Both the position numbers and the translations under genes were made by a program. Positions 34,498-45,500 of a stretch of 64,000 nt of DNA are shown here, one piece after another. The stretch is taken from the NCBI RefSeq assembly GCF_003129465.1, contig NZ_QFFF01000001.1:2403501-2467500 (forward strand). Reading direction: 5' to 3'. Each line of letters opens with the position of its first letter. Positions within the stretch are counted from its first letter, which is position 1. This stretch comes from Sphingosinicella humi (lineage in GTDB: Bacteria; Pseudomonadota; Alphaproteobacteria; Sphingomonadales; Sphingomonadaceae). Below the pieces are notes generated by a model. It did not search any database. It was not told where the DNA came from and saw only the letters and a list, made by a program, of their open reading frames with translations.

Positions 34498-36444
34498 ATG
34501 TTAGAATCGCTGTCGGTCGTGATGTGGCCGATCGAGACAGGAATCAAAGGCGTCTTCGGATTTCCGCTAACGCCGTTGATCCTTTGTGGCTTTATCGTCT
34601 TTTACGCATGGAGATCCTACAAGGAAGCCTCCGTCCGACTGTCGCAGTTCGAGAGCTCACTTGGGCAACTTGCATCGGCACTGTCGACTTCGAATGATGC
34701 GCAGCAGTTTGCAGCCTCTGTAGAGGAGGTGAACGAAAGATTCGCAGACGATCCGTTCGTCGGTGACGCTTGGGCAGCGTACTCAGCTGAGCTCTATGTC
34801 GATGAACGCACAGGCTCCCTAAGAAGCCCTCTTCATCCCTCAGACTACTTCAACGAACGACTTTATAGACGCGGAAAGGTAAATCTGCGGGCATTCGAAG
34901 CAACACCCAACATCCTGGTCGGTATCGGACTGTTCTTCACGTTCTTGGGGTTGGTTGCCGCTCTGCTAATCGCACGCGACGGCATAACCGCTGATCTGAA
35001 CGAATCCAAAGAGGCTCTTCGGCAGCTGCTCGGCGCTTCAGCGGTGAAGTTTCTAACGTCCGTGGCGGCCTTGGCATGCTCACTCTGCTTCGCGAGAGCG
35101 ATGAATGGCAGGATGGCCGTGGCCGAGGGTATGTTGGAGGACATCAACCACTGCCTCGAGCGGCGGGTGCGGTTCGTCACGGCAGAGCGATTGGCGGAAG
35201 CTGCAAACTACCAGCTCGAGCAACAGACAACGCAGCTGGAACGCTTCAATCAGGACTTCGCCGTCAGCATCGCGGAGGCCTTAGACGCGCGAATTCAAAA
35301 GACGTTTAGCAACGCCCTGACCCCAGTTCAGCAATCAATCGAGGGCATGGCTGAGCGCCTCGGAGATATCAATCAGGATGCGCTAGAGAAGATGGTAGAC
35401 CGCTTCTCATCTGAGCTTAGTGGTGCTGCGCAGGAGCACACCACACGTCTCGCTCAGATGCTGGAGGTGGCCGCGAATGCGATCGGAGAAATTCCCTCCA
35501 AGATCGAGGCCGCTGGCGAGCAATTCGTCCGGCAAATGGACGCGGGCGCCACGGAAGTCAGGAACGGATTTGCGGCGGCCGGCGAGAACATGGACGAAAT
35601 TATCCAGAGAACCAGCGAAAAGGTAGCTGCCTCACTAAAGTCCGTGGCGAGTGAAATTGAGGGAACCGGCGCAGTTGTGCGTGACCAGGTCGTGAGCGGC
35701 GTGACCGCCTCGACCGAAGCATTGGGCAGTGCTGCGGCTACAGTACGCGACACGATGACCGGTGGTGTAGCCGAGCTCTCGAATGCGATGTTGGCGGCCG
35801 TCGACAACATTGACGAAGCAGTCAGCCGGGCCGGTGAGAAGCTCAGTGACTCTTTGGAGGGTGCCGCTGGGCGCGTCGAAGCTAGTGCCGAGGCACTTAA
35901 AATAGTGTCCGACAGGAGCAGCGCCCTCGCGGAGCAGTTCGAGCAGGCGCTCGCTAGTGGACGGGAACTCGCCGGGGCTATGTCTGTCCTGACGACGGAA
36001 GTAGCCAGCGCCGGCGAAGCGGCTGAAACGCTTGGTCGCCTGACCGAACAAATGACGTCGGTTGCTGAGAAACTTGAGGTCGCGGCGATGAGCGTGACCG
36101 AAGCCGCCCGTCAGACCAGCGATATGAGTGATCGCACGGGGAGCTTCTTGGAAGGGCTCGGAACGCGGGTTGAGAACATCAACCGAGATCTGGCAACGCT
36201 CAACAATGCGCTGGCCTCGACCATGGAAAAAACATTCCAAGGCTTGGGGCAGTTTGGCGAGCGGACAACTCAGTTCGTTAAGTCGGTCGATAAGGATCTG
36301 GCCGAGGCAGTGGGGCGGCTCAGCGGCGCGATTCAGCAGCTTGATGAGGTTCTGAATGAGCTTCCGAGAAAGGGCGATTTCAAGACCTTCAACGACAGTG
36401 TGCTGAGGCTGGCTGCGACTCCCGCTACCATCGCTGCCGAGTGA
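34498..36444 (+). CDS. zorA: Zorya protein ZorA (MotA/ExbB-like motor with long tail)
   Basis: The 648-residue protein has three transmembrane helices, near residues 20-38, 137-160 (ILVGIGLFFTFLGLVAALLI) and 180-200 (SAVKFLTSVAALACSLCFA), which match the MotA/TolQ/ExbB channel core. From about 205 to the end there is a long coiled-coil tail, typical of ZorA, which projects into the cytoplasm. ZorA pentamers with ZorB dimers form an ion-driven rotary motor in the inner membrane that senses phage entry. The ATG follows a strong GGGGGAGGAG ribosome site. The four genes zorA-D follow without real gaps. Confidence 0.9.
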   Translation: MLESLSVVMWPIETGIKGVFGFPLTPLILCGFIVFYAWRSYKEASVRLSQFESSLGQLASALSTSNDAQQFAASVEEVNERFADDPFVGDAWAAYSAELYVDERTGSLRSPLHPSDYFNERLYRRGKVNLRAFEATPNILVGIGLFFTFLGLVAALLIARDGITADLNESKEALRQLLGASAVKFLTSVAALACSLCFARAMNGRMAVAEGMLEDINHCLERRVRFVTAERLAEAANYQLEQQTTQLERFNQDFAVSIAEALDARIQKTFSNALTPVQQSIEGMAERLGDINQDALEKMVDRFSSELSGAAQEHTTRLAQMLEVAANAIGEIPSKIEAAGEQFVRQMDAGATEVRNGFAAAGENMDEIIQRTSEKVAASLKSVASEIEGTGAVVRDQVVSGVTASTEALGSAAATVRDTMTGGVAELSNAMLAAVDNIDEAVSRAGEKLSDSLEGAAGRVEASAEALKIVSDRSSALAEQFEQALASGRELAGAMSVLTTEVASAGEAAETLGRLTEQMTSVAEKLEVAAMSVTEAARQTSDMSDRTGSFLEGLGTRVENINRDLATLNNALASTMEKTFQGLGQFGERTTQFVKSVDKDLAEAVGRLSGAIQQLDEVLNELPRKGDFKTFNDSVLRLAATPATIAAE

Positions 36445-36452
36445 CTTAGCCG

Positions 36453-37250
36453 ATGGCACGAAGACTGAAGCCACGAACCAGCCAGGCGAAGGCCGAGGAT
36501 AGCTATTTCGTATCCCTCAACGACCTTCTCATCGGCATGCTGTTCGTGTTCATCATCCTGCTGATGATCTTCGCGCTCACGTACCAGAGCGCGGAAGCGC
36601 AGCTGAATGCGGAGGTGGCGCGCCTTCAAGACGAGTTGGAGGGTCGTGAAAAGGTCCGATCGGATTTTCTGCTTCGGCTGGAGGGCGAGCTTAAGGCAGC
36701 GGACCTCGATGACGTTGCTGCCGATCCCGAACAAGGTGTCTTGCATCTACCGGAATCAGCGCTCTTTGCTTCTGGCTCCGCTGACCTAGGGGCGCGCGGC
36801 CAAGCTGCTCTGCGGCGCCTCGCGAACATCTTGGCTCGGGAGCTCCCCTGCTATGGCCTCCGCAATCAGCAGATCACGGACCGCTGCCCCGAGGGCGCGG
36901 AATCAATCCTAGAGGCCGTCTATGTCGAAGGTCACACGGACAACGTCCCCATCGCCACCGCCGAGTTTCGCAACAATTGGGAACTTTCGTCGGCGAGGGC
37001 TATCCGAACATACCAATTCATGACGGGAGCGGCCCCAGGACTCGAAGCGGTGCAGAACGCCTCCGGCTCCGCGACGCTGTTCGGAGTGAGCGCCTACGCG
37101 GATCGTCGGCCGAGGTCGCCAAATTCTAATGCGACCGAGCAGGGGCGAAGATCCAATCGCCGTATCGATCTACGATTCTTGTTGTCTCCTCCGACACGAA
37201 GAGACTTCGAGCGGGCCGCCTCCGGAATAAGACGAGCCGCTGCTCAGTGA
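36453..37250 (+). CDS. zorB: Zorya protein ZorB (MotB/OmpA-like)
   Basis: The 265-residue protein has a single N-terminal transmembrane helix (about 24-45) with the Asp of the LNDLL motif, Asp24, at the place where MotB/ZorB proteins carry the ion-binding acid. A short coiled linker (50-80) leads to a peptidoglycan-binding OmpA domain (LPESALFASGSADL, VEGHTDNVPI, NWELSSARAIRTYQ, GRRSNRRIDLRF). It anchors the motor to the cell wall and conducts ions with ZorA. Starts 8 bases after zorA; overlaps zorC (GTGA). Confidence 0.92.
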   Translation: MARRLKPRTSQAKAEDSYFVSLNDLLIGMLFVFIILLMIFALTYQSAEAQLNAEVARLQDELEGREKVRSDFLLRLEGELKAADLDDVAADPEQGVLHLPESALFASGSADLGARGQAALRRLANILARELPCYGLRNQQITDRCPEGAESILEAVYVEGHTDNVPIATAEFRNNWELSSARAIRTYQFMTGAAPGLEAVQNASGSATLFGVSAYADRRPRSPNSNATEQGRRSNRRIDLRFLLSPPTRRDFERAASGIRRAAAQ

Positions 37251-38650
37251 TATCCCTTCGGTTCACCAAGGCCGTCGAGGGGCTAAAAGGCTGCGCCGCG
37301 ATCGCAGACGATCTTCCGCGTCACGTGCCCCTATCCAGCCAAATGGCAGTGGTAGCACAGCGCGTGCTCAACATGTTTGAGCTACCCGCCAAACCTGGCG
37401 AGGAAGAACTTCTCAAGGCGTTTCGCACATTCATTTCGTGGTGCGAGAGAGGTGGCAAAGCTCCCTCCCAGGAGGACTGGCTGCTCGCACCGTGGGTAGC
37501 GCTCCAGGGCAGCCCCGCGTTGCTCGCCCGTTCGACTTTCTCAGATCAACTGGCCAAGCTTCTGGAGGTTGAGGCGCAGCCTCGCCTGCTCGCTGCTCTG
37601 ATATACAGCTATATTCGAGATTACGCTCCCGCCGCGAGCGCTGCAGCCTTGGCTGGTGAATTCATTGATCGTAACCTGCGCCGCCACAACAGCAGACTCG
37701 CCGTTCGGTGGCGGGAACGAACGTCTGGAGTGCGTCTCTTCGAAGCACAAGGTGCTCACGAGCGGCTCGCCAGCGCGGCGCTCGAGGCGCGCGGTGACGT
37801 CAAAGGCCTCATGCGGGATCTTGGCTTCACGACCGAGCTCGTAACGCGTTCTGGATTTCATGAGCCAACCGCTGAATACCTGGCCGGCAAGCTGGTGCGG
37901 GAACTGCAATCATCCGCTGAGTTCGACGGCGAGACAGTGGCCCAAGCATTGTCGTTTTTTCGCCTTGGTTCGGAGCTGGCCTTTCCAGGGCTCCGAGTTC
38001 AGCTTGCAGACACCCTCTTAGCTCCCTTCGCCCACAAGGAACTCAGGAACCTGGCAGCTCGGGCGATGCTGATGCAGTTCTTCGATGAGCTTTACGGCGA
38101 CCCGAGGAGTCACAAGAAACTATGGATCGGCGTCAGCCAGGACGCGAAGAAGACGATAACACGCTGGCTTTCACGCAAGGCGCTGGACCTATTCTTCGAC
38201 ATCCTCAGTGCGACGGCGGATCCGATCTGGAAGTGGCGCCGCGCATTCTGGTTAGCACTCGAGCGACACGGAGCCATTGATGAGGCATGGCCCGTTTTCG
38301 GCCGCGAGGCGCTTGATTACATCCGCCGGCACCCCGACAAGAAGAGCAAGATCGTCGCAAGCGGGCAGTTACAGGGCGCTGAGCGGCGGCAATCCGTGAT
38401 GCTAATGAAGATTGGCAAGTTCACGGTTGCCGAATGGAGCCACTCTGGATCTGCGAGAATCTGGGCAGAGGATGATTCCCGGGCACCACGCCTTGAGCGA
38501 CGGTTCTACTCCGCGAGCGATCTGCGTGAAGATTGCCTTTTCGATCAGCGTCATGATTCGACGCAGAGCTACCGTTGGCAGCGAGAGCTAATGGACTTCT
38601 TGGCCCCCCGAATTGGCATTCGTGTCAGTGTATCTGAGATGCGCCCGTGA
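37247..38650 (+). CDS. zorC: Zorya protein ZorC (EH-signature type)
   Basis: The 467-residue helical protein starts at a GTG overlapping the zorB stop. Order and length fit type I ZorC, which carries the EH-signature region; candidates here are AWPVFGREALDYIRRHPD and KIGKFTVAEWSHSGSARIW near the C-terminus. ZorC is reported to bind DNA and to connect the motor to the nuclease. Sequence alone would not identify it with certainty; identification rests largely on position between zorB and zorD. It ends in a GTGA overlap with zorD. Confidence 0.85.
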   Translation: MISLRFTKAVEGLKGCAAIADDLPRHVPLSSQMAVVAQRVLNMFELPAKPGEEELLKAFRTFISWCERGGKAPSQEDWLLAPWVALQGSPALLARSTFSDQLAKLLEVEAQPRLLAALIYSYIRDYAPAASAAALAGEFIDRNLRRHNSRLAVRWRERTSGVRLFEAQGAHERLASAALEARGDVKGLMRDLGFTTELVTRSGFHEPTAEYLAGKLVRELQSSAEFDGETVAQALSFFRLGSELAFPGLRVQLADTLLAPFAHKELRNLAARAMLMQFFDELYGDPRSHKKLWIGVSQDAKKTITRWLSRKALDLFFDILSATADPIWKWRRAFWLALERHGAIDEAWPVFGREALDYIRRHPDKKSKIVASGQLQGAERRQSVMLMKIGKFTVAEWSHSGSARIWAEDDSRAPRLERRFYSASDLREDCLFDQRHDSTQSYRWQRELMDFLAPRIGIRVSVSEMRP

Positions 38651-41565
38651 ACCATCAAGTCCAGCTCGAGTGGGTGGCGAACGACGGCTGGGTGATCATC
38701 ACAGGCCACTTAAATGGCACGCCCATCCCAGTCGAAGAGTGGCCGCGCATATGCGGCGCCAATATGGCAACTGCTGTCGGCAGGCTTTGGCGGCTCGTCG
38801 AAGATGAGCAGGCGCTCACTCAGCACAATGAAGTGCACCTGCCGGCTGCCGAGGCAGCGGCATTGAGTCCCGGTGTACGCACGGCGCTCCATCTCCCGCA
38901 AGCGCCACCGGCCACGCTTTTCATTCAGCATAAGGGCACGATCGAACAGGACAGCTTCCGCGTAGATTATCGCTGGGACCACGTTTCTGGTCGGCAGATC
39001 ATTACTCCGGAGCGGACGGGCGCATTTCTCACTATCGGCACACGTCGTTACCTGCTGCCGAGTGATCTGTTCGGGATTGTCGATGCGATCGACCGCTTCA
39101 ACTCGACGGATCCCTCAGACCCAGACACGCGGACCCAGGCCTGGTTGGACATTCAGGAATTCATGCCTCGAGAAAATGAGGCGGGTGACATCGACGCAAG
39201 CCGCTACCTAAGAGATGTTCGAGTTGCACACGCGGGGGCATTCTCTCTGCTTCCATACGAGGTGGACGGGGAGGTGCGTTTTGATCCGGTCCTTTTCGCC
39301 GCCGGCAGGAAGGCGCCTGACGATCCCGATGCACTCGGCGATGAAGAGGAGGAGCCGGAGCCTCTTCTTCAAGGCGAGTTACAGTCGGTCTTCGCCCGAG
39401 ATCGCTTTGCCCGGTTCCAAGATGCTCGTAACTGCTACTCTCTACCCGGAGGAGTAGTGCTCCTTGTGTCGCCTGCCCTTCGCGAGGCACTTAAAGTGAC
39501 ACGCAAGGCGCAGCGCGCCGGGGGCGAGATAGCGAAGGAGTTTGTGCGCAATCCTCGAGCCTACCTCAAGGAAGCGCTTGGAGACGAGCTTGAGGAGCAC
39601 CTCATCGAAGGCCTCTTCAAGGAAACCAGAGAATTCTCAGAGCGCGTCCAGGCAATAGGGCTATGGGAGAAGAAGGTTCTCCCTTGGGTGCAAGTCGCAA
39701 GCGAAGCCTGGCTTCCGCCAGAGGCTGTCGGTCTCATCGTGGACGGCGCCCCCATCAAGTTGCCCCCTGAGCGGCTGGATGGGCTCACGCGAAAGATTGA
39801 AGAAGCGATACAGCAAGGCCGAGCGGAGATCGTTTTTGACGGCATCCATATCCCTGCCTCCGAGCAGACACTGGCGGCGCTCAGCGAGATCAAACGCGCC
39901 GCTTCACCTGAAGAAGTCGCCGTCGACGAGCAGGACAGAGCTCATAAGCAGGAACGAGAGCCGGGACCCGAACCTCACGTCCTCATTGTTCGCAATAACT
40001 TCGAAAGTGTCGTTTTCAATAGCGATCCTCGGCGTCGGGAACCCGAAGTGCCAAGGCAGCTGTACCAGTCACTGCTCCGGTCGCAACCAAAGCCACACCA
40101 GGTGGATGGTGTTCAATGGCTTCAGGATTGCTGGCAGACCGGGTGGACTGGTGCGCTTCTCGCGGATGACATGGGCCTAGGAAAGACTTTCCAGACGCTT
40201 GCTTTTTTGGCCTGGACTAAAGCCGCGATGCGGGCCGGTCACATCACGCCGGCCCCTGTCCTTATCGTTGCTCCTACAGGGCTCCTACGAAACTGGGAGA
40301 AAGAGCACGACATTCATCTGGAGCAGCCGGGGATTGGCAAACTCCTTCGCGCGTATGGATCAGATCTCAGGGCGTTGCGATTGAGCTCGGGCTCAGAATT
40401 GGAGCTGGCGACGCCGGTTCTTGATGTCGAACGCATCGAGACGGCTGATTGGATCCTCACGACCTACGAGACCCTGCGCGATTATCAGCATAGCTTCGGG
40501 CGCGTCCGCTTCTCCTCCATTGTCTTCGACGAAGCGCAGAAGGTGAAAACGCCTGGGACGCAGGTGACCGACGCCGCGAAGGCAATGCAAGCCGAATTCA
40601 TTCTCGCGCTTACCGGCACGCCCATCGAGAACAGGCTGGCTGACCTCTGGTGCATCATGGACACCCTTCATCCGGGCGCCCTGGGCGGATTGAAGGACTT
40701 CAGCCAGCGCTACGAGGCTGCACCTGATCCGGAGGATCTGAAGCATCTCAAGGAAGTGCTTACATCACCGGGGCAGGGGCGTCCGTCGGTCATGTTGCGG
40801 CGCATGAAGGAGGAGGTTCTGGGCGCCCTTCCACCCAAGGCAGAGCGGACCGTCGAACGGCCGATGCCGGACCTCCAAGCAAACGCTTACTCCGCCGTTA
40901 TAACGGCAGCGAGGCAGAAACAGGATCGGGGGAAGATGCTTGAGGCGCTACAGGCGATGCGGCGGGTCTCGCTAACGCCGCTCGAGCGATCCGTGGTGGC
41001 TACGGATGAGGATTATCTGGCATCATCGGCTCGGCTCGAGGCGCTCGTCGAGATCCTCGATGAGATCCATGCAAAGGGCGAGAAAGCATTGCTCTTTGTG
41101 GAGTTCAGGGATGCGCAAAGCGACCTCGCTGGCGTTCTCCAGAGGAGGTATGCGCTCCCGCGTGCTCCGATGATTATCTCGGGAAATGTGTCGGGGCCCA
41201 AACGTCAAGAGCGGGTCGACGCTTTCCAGGCGCAGGCAAACGGCTTTAATGTGATGATTCTCTCGCCGAAGGCAGGCGGGGTGGGCCTCACTCTAACGGC
41301 GGCCAACCATGTCGTGCATCTCACGCGTTGGTGGAACCCCGCTGTTGAGGATCAAAGCACCGACAGGTGCTATCGTATTGGACAGGATAAGCCCGTGACG
41401 GTGTACTACCCGATGGCACTCCTGCCGGGCGGAGAAGATCATAGCTTCGATAGGCGGCTCCACTCTCTGCTGACGAGAAAACGAGAACTCAGCAGGGAAA
41501 TGTTGATGCCCCCCGCACTTTCTGAGGAGGATGCGAGGCAGTTATTCGAAGAGACCATAGCATAA
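38647..41565 (+). CDS. zorD: Zorya protein ZorD (SNF2-type helicase/nuclease)
   Basis: The 972-residue protein has a long N-terminal part (1-460) of unknown fold, then a SNF2-family motor: LLADDMGLGKTFQTLAFLAW at about 505-520, DEAQ at about 625, LTGTPIENRLADLW, and in the second lobe GGVGLTLTAANHVVHL and RWWNPAVEDQSTDRCYRIGQ. ZorD of type I systems is the ATP-dependent DNA-degrading component acting on invading phage DNA. The start is a GTG within the zorC stop. Presence of ZorC and a ZorD of this kind defines type I rather than type II Zorya. Confidence 0.92.
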   Translation: MNHQVQLEWVANDGWVIITGHLNGTPIPVEEWPRICGANMATAVGRLWRLVEDEQALTQHNEVHLPAAEAAALSPGVRTALHLPQAPPATLFIQHKGTIEQDSFRVDYRWDHVSGRQIITPERTGAFLTIGTRRYLLPSDLFGIVDAIDRFNSTDPSDPDTRTQAWLDIQEFMPRENEAGDIDASRYLRDVRVAHAGAFSLLPYEVDGEVRFDPVLFAAGRKAPDDPDALGDEEEEPEPLLQGELQSVFARDRFARFQDARNCYSLPGGVVLLVSPALREALKVTRKAQRAGGEIAKEFVRNPRAYLKEALGDELEEHLIEGLFKETREFSERVQAIGLWEKKVLPWVQVASEAWLPPEAVGLIVDGAPIKLPPERLDGLTRKIEEAIQQGRAEIVFDGIHIPASEQTLAALSEIKRAASPEEVAVDEQDRAHKQEREPGPEPHVLIVRNNFESVVFNSDPRRREPEVPRQLYQSLLRSQPKPHQVDGVQWLQDCWQTGWTGALLADDMGLGKTFQTLAFLAWTKAAMRAGHITPAPVLIVAPTGLLRNWEKEHDIHLEQPGIGKLLRAYGSDLRALRLSSGSELELATPVLDVERIETADWILTTYETLRDYQHSFGRVRFSSIVFDEAQKVKTPGTQVTDAAKAMQAEFILALTGTPIENRLADLWCIMDTLHPGALGGLKDFSQRYEAAPDPEDLKHLKEVLTSPGQGRPSVMLRRMKEEVLGALPPKAERTVERPMPDLQANAYSAVITAARQKQDRGKMLEALQAMRRVSLTPLERSVVATDEDYLASSARLEALVEILDEIHAKGEKALLFVEFRDAQSDLAGVLQRRYALPRAPMIISGNVSGPKRQERVDAFQAQANGFNVMILSPKAGGVGLTLTAANHVVHLTRWWNPAVEDQSTDRCYRIGQDKPVTVYYPMALLPGGEDHSFDRRLHSLLTRKRELSREMLMPPALSEEDARQLFEETIA

Positions 41566-41782
41566 GTGTGGTTCTAGGCGCCCCCGAAGTCTACCTTAGA
41601 AGGTGCGTGATGATCTGGGCGGGACGGACGATACGGCCCCCGATTATCCTTCGTGATGGGTAATGGCGATCGGTGCCACCTCCGGCCTCTGACGCATGAA
41701 GAACAGGCCCGAACGTTAGCGACCACGCGGACCACGGCCGTCGCACTCGGCCGGCATTAGGCGGTGTGGCCGCTTCGAGGCT

Positions 41783-41806
41783 AACCAGCCGGCGGACCGG
41801 CTGGTT
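41783..41806. terminator. 10-bp GC-rich hairpin between convergent operons
   Basis: AACCAGCCGG at 41783-41792 pairs perfectly with CCGGCTGGTT at 41797-41806 around a four-base loop. It sits immediately after the stop codon of the YgjP-type gene (minus strand), and zorD converges from the other side. There is no T-run; it probably ends the hsd operon and may also stop zorD read-through. Confidence 0.6.
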
Positions 41807-42514
41807 CTAGCCTATCGTCGGCAATGGCCCTTCGTTTAAGCGGTCTCGAGCGATGCGCCAGCCGGGCATGTGCAGATCAAGAAGTTGAACAAATGCCTCA
41901 CTGTGGTTTGGCACTCTGAAATGCGCGAGCTCGTGCAGAGCCACATAGTCCAGGCATTCGGTGGGAAACTTTGCAAGCTCGAGATTGAGCCGTACGGTGC
42001 GCCGCGTGGGGTTGCTGCTGCCCCACTTGGTTTTCATCCGTTGGATATAGAAACCTCTGATGTGGAGATCGAGGCGCTTGGCCCATTTGGCGAGCACCGC
42101 GTCAGCTCGGTCGCGCAGTTCGGCGCGATACCACTCCATCAGCGCCTCCTTGCGTGTCTCCAACGGTTCGCCCTTCGGCATGGTCAGCTCGAGCGAGCGA
42201 CGCCCTAGCGTAACGACGGGCTTACAACCGCCCTCCTTGATCGTAAGAAGGTATCTTCGGCCCCACACATAATGGCTTTCGCGCTCTAAATACTCACGCG
42301 GGGTTTCGCGGGCTTGGGCAGAGATTTTAGCCTGATGCCGTTTGATCCAACCAATTTTGGCGATTGCAAAGAGCCGGATGTTCTCAAGGGCCATTCGGCG
42401 CGGTGCGGAGATCCGCACCCGGCCTGTCGGAGGGTAAACGCTCAGATGAACGTTTTTTATGTCCTTAAAGACGACATCAATGGTGACACCGCCGATGTCG
42501 AGAACGGTGTCCAT
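41807..42514 (-). CDS. YgjP-like (DUF45) metallopeptidase
   Basis: The 235-residue protein carries the zinc-protease motif HELAHFRVPNHSEAF near the C-terminus, preceded by KWGSSNPTRRTVRLNLELAKFP, both typical of the YgjP/SprT-like DUF45 family. Such genes are frequent companions of type I restriction-modification operons, where the role is unproven. Its ATG shares a base with the stop of hsdR (TGATG), so it is the fourth gene of the hsd operon. Confidence 0.88.
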   Translation of the reverse strand: MDTVLDIGGVTIDVVFKDIKNVHLSVYPPTGRVRISAPRRMALENIRLFAIAKIGWIKRHQAKISAQARETPREYLERESHYVWGRRYLLTIKEGGCKPVVTLGRRSLELTMPKGEPLETRKEALMEWYRAELRDRADAVLAKWAKRLDLHIRGFYIQRMKTKWGSSNPTRRTVRLNLELAKFPTECLDYVALHELAHFRVPNHSEAFVQLLDLHMPGWRIARDRLNEGPLPTIG

Positions 42515-45500
42515 CAATATTCTCGCTGCGCTTCGATGATTGGAAAAATGCGTTCCACTTCATCCACATCTCCAAGGATGGCGAAGATCGCGGCCTTGAT
42601 AACTCGCTCTTTCGGTTCCACGCCGCGCCAGCCGTCTGGGCGGTTCGCCTTAACGGTCGCGTCGACTTCGAGCGCCAGATCCTCGTTCTCGCCAAGGTTG
42701 TTGAAGAGGGCCCGTTTGCCGGGCGTATCGAGCGCGGCCGGCGTGACGTCGCCCGTGCCCTGCATCATGTTCGTGACGAGGTCGCCGATCTGTTTCAGGT
42801 AGTCCTCGTATTCGAGCGCTTTGGCCTTCCGCGCTTTAATGATCTCGTCGAGCAGCGCGGAAATTTTCTCGAAATAAACTGGGTCGTTGAGATGTTCCTT
42901 GACGATCTTGGCACGGATATTGTTTTCGATAGTTTCCGCGATCGCTTCCCGGCTCTTCATGCCGCCGAGCTGGTCCGTGATCGCGTCGGCAATGCCGCTT
43001 TTCACCACCAGGTCGAGGAGGCTCACGTTGTCGAAGGGCGAGATTTTGCGCGGCGCGTCGGCTTCGATGTAGGTGTCGATCAGGTGCCGCATGTCCGCTT
43101 CATAGGCTTTGAGGTCGAGCACTTCGCCGCTGGCATGGCGGATGGTATCGCGGACGCCGACGGCGTTTTGGACCTTCTTCTTGATCGCTACGATCTCGGC
43201 GGCGCTGTATCCCGCTTCCTCCATTTCATCGGCGATACCGGCGAAGGCGCGGACCAGCGAGGCGACGGCCTTATAGAGCGCTGCGCGTTGCGGTTCACGC
43301 TCGGCAAGGTCGGTGACGATCTCGGTATTGCCGCAGAAATAATGGATGTGCTGTAACTCGCCCTTGGGCGGCTCGACGGGTTCGCAGACAAGGGCGACGA
43401 CTTCCAGGGCCTCATTCAGGCGCTCCCGGCCTTTCTCCAGCCGGTCTTTCATCAACACCTCAGGATCGGCTCCGCCCGCGCTGGTGTCGATTTCGGAGGA
43501 ATAGACGGCGATGGCCTTATTCACCTTCTTGAGAAGGCTCATATAATCCACGATGAAGCCGAAATCCTTGTCCTCGCCATCCAGACGGTTGGTGCGGCAA
43601 ATGGCCTGGAACAGGCCGTGATCCTGCATCGACTTATCAATGTAGAGATAGGTGCAACTCGGCGCGTCGAACCCCGTCAGCAGCTTGTCCACCACGATCA
43701 GCAGCTTCATGTTCGCGGGCTGCTTGATGAAGCGATCCTTTGCGTCCTCCTCATAGGATCCCGTCTTGGTCATGCCGGGCTTGGCTTCGACGTGTTTCAG
43801 AAGATCGGTATAGGTGTTGTAGATGAACTGCTTGTCGGTTTCGGAGTTGGCCCCGGTCTCCTCCTTGGTAACGTCCTGCGCGATGGGATTATAGGAAGTG
43901 ACGACCGCACAGCGGCCTTTCAGTTCGGTATTCTGGAAGGCTTCGTAATATTTGCACGCCTCATAGATGGATGACGCGACAAGGATGGCGTTACCGCGCT
44001 GGCTAGAAAGGCGCGGCTTCACGTTGAAGTCGAAAATGATGTCCTGCACCACGCGCTCCATGCGAGAGCGTGAGGAGAGCACGGTTTGCATCGTGCCCCA
44101 TTTCTTTTTCAGCTCGTCCTTCTGCCAGTGATTGAGCCCCTTCGTTTTGGCCTCGAACCACGCCTCGATCTTGTCCTCGGAGCCGAGTTTCTGGTCGATG
44201 TCGCGGGCCTCATAGATGAGATCCAGCACAACCTCATCCTCCACCGCCTCGCTGAATTTGTAGGTATGGATGTAGCTGCCAAACACCTCGAGGCTGGTCT
44301 GTTTGTCACGCTTCAAAAGTGGCGTGCCGGTGAAGCCGATGAACACGGCGTTGGGCATCATCGCCTTCATGGCCTTGTGAAGCTTGCCGCTTTGGGTGCG
44401 GTGGCACTCGTCCACGAATACGAAAATCTCGCCGACGGTCTTGGCGGGCTGGGCTTCGAGCTCCTTAATAAAGGCGTCGAAATCATCGCCACCCCGCTTG
44501 CCGAATTTGTGAACGAGTGAGCACAGGAGCCGGGGCTTGGCCTCTGCAAGCTTCGCCATAAGGTCGCGACCGCTGCTGGTCCGGTGGATGGCTTCGCCCG
44601 CATCGGAGAATACGCGCTTGATCTGCTTGTCGAGCTCGTCGCGGTCGGTGATGATGGCTACGCGGGCGTTGGGGTTGTTCTCAAGAATCCACTTGGCGAG
44701 CAGGACCATGACGATGCTCTTGCCCGAGCCCTGGGTGTGCCAGATGATGCCGCCGTTCCGTTGGCGCACATGCTGTTGCGCCGCCTTAATCCCGAAATAC
44801 TGGTGCACGCGGGGGAGCTTCTTCACCCCGCCGTCGAACAGCACGAAATCGTGCATTAACTCGATCAGGCGGCGCTTATCGCAGAGCTTGGCTAGATATT
44901 TGTCGAGCTTGAAACTGGCGTTGTCGGCCTCGTCCTCCTTCCATGGGAGGAACATTTTTTCAGGGGTGCCGATGGTGCCATATTTCACCCCTTCGGAATC
45001 GTTGCCGGCGAAAACGATCTGCACGGTGGAAAAGAACCAGGCATTGAACTCGGGACGCTGGTTGGAAAGAAGCTGGCGGATGCCGTCGCCAATGGTGACG
45101 CGGCTGTTCTTCAGCTCGATCACGCCGATGGCAATGCCGTTGACGTAGAGCACCAAATCCGGGCGCCGCGCGAAGCCGCCCTTCAGCGTCACTTCCTCGG
45201 CGATGGCGAAGTCGTTTTTCTCCGGCTCGGTCCAGTTGATGAGCTTCACATTGTCGGTTGGCTTGCCCGCTTCTACCTGCACATCGACGCCGTAGCGGAG
45301 CAGCCCATAGACGGCTTGATTGTTGTCGTAGAAGCTGCGCTGGGTGTTGTGGGCCTGGGTGCGGAGCTTGAAGAGTGCGGCGCTGATATGTGCGTCGCTA
45401 TATCCAGCGCCGCGCAGATAGTCGGCCAGCAATTTCTCTTCCACATTGCTGTTGCCGTAGCGGTCGGTCCAGTCGCCAAGATAGCGCCAGCCTAGCTCGT

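Noticed and set aside
35635-36474. 279-codon minus-strand frame across zorA
   Set aside because: It lies antisense to the coiled-coil tail of ZorA and its composition is that of a reversed Ala/Glu-rich coil.
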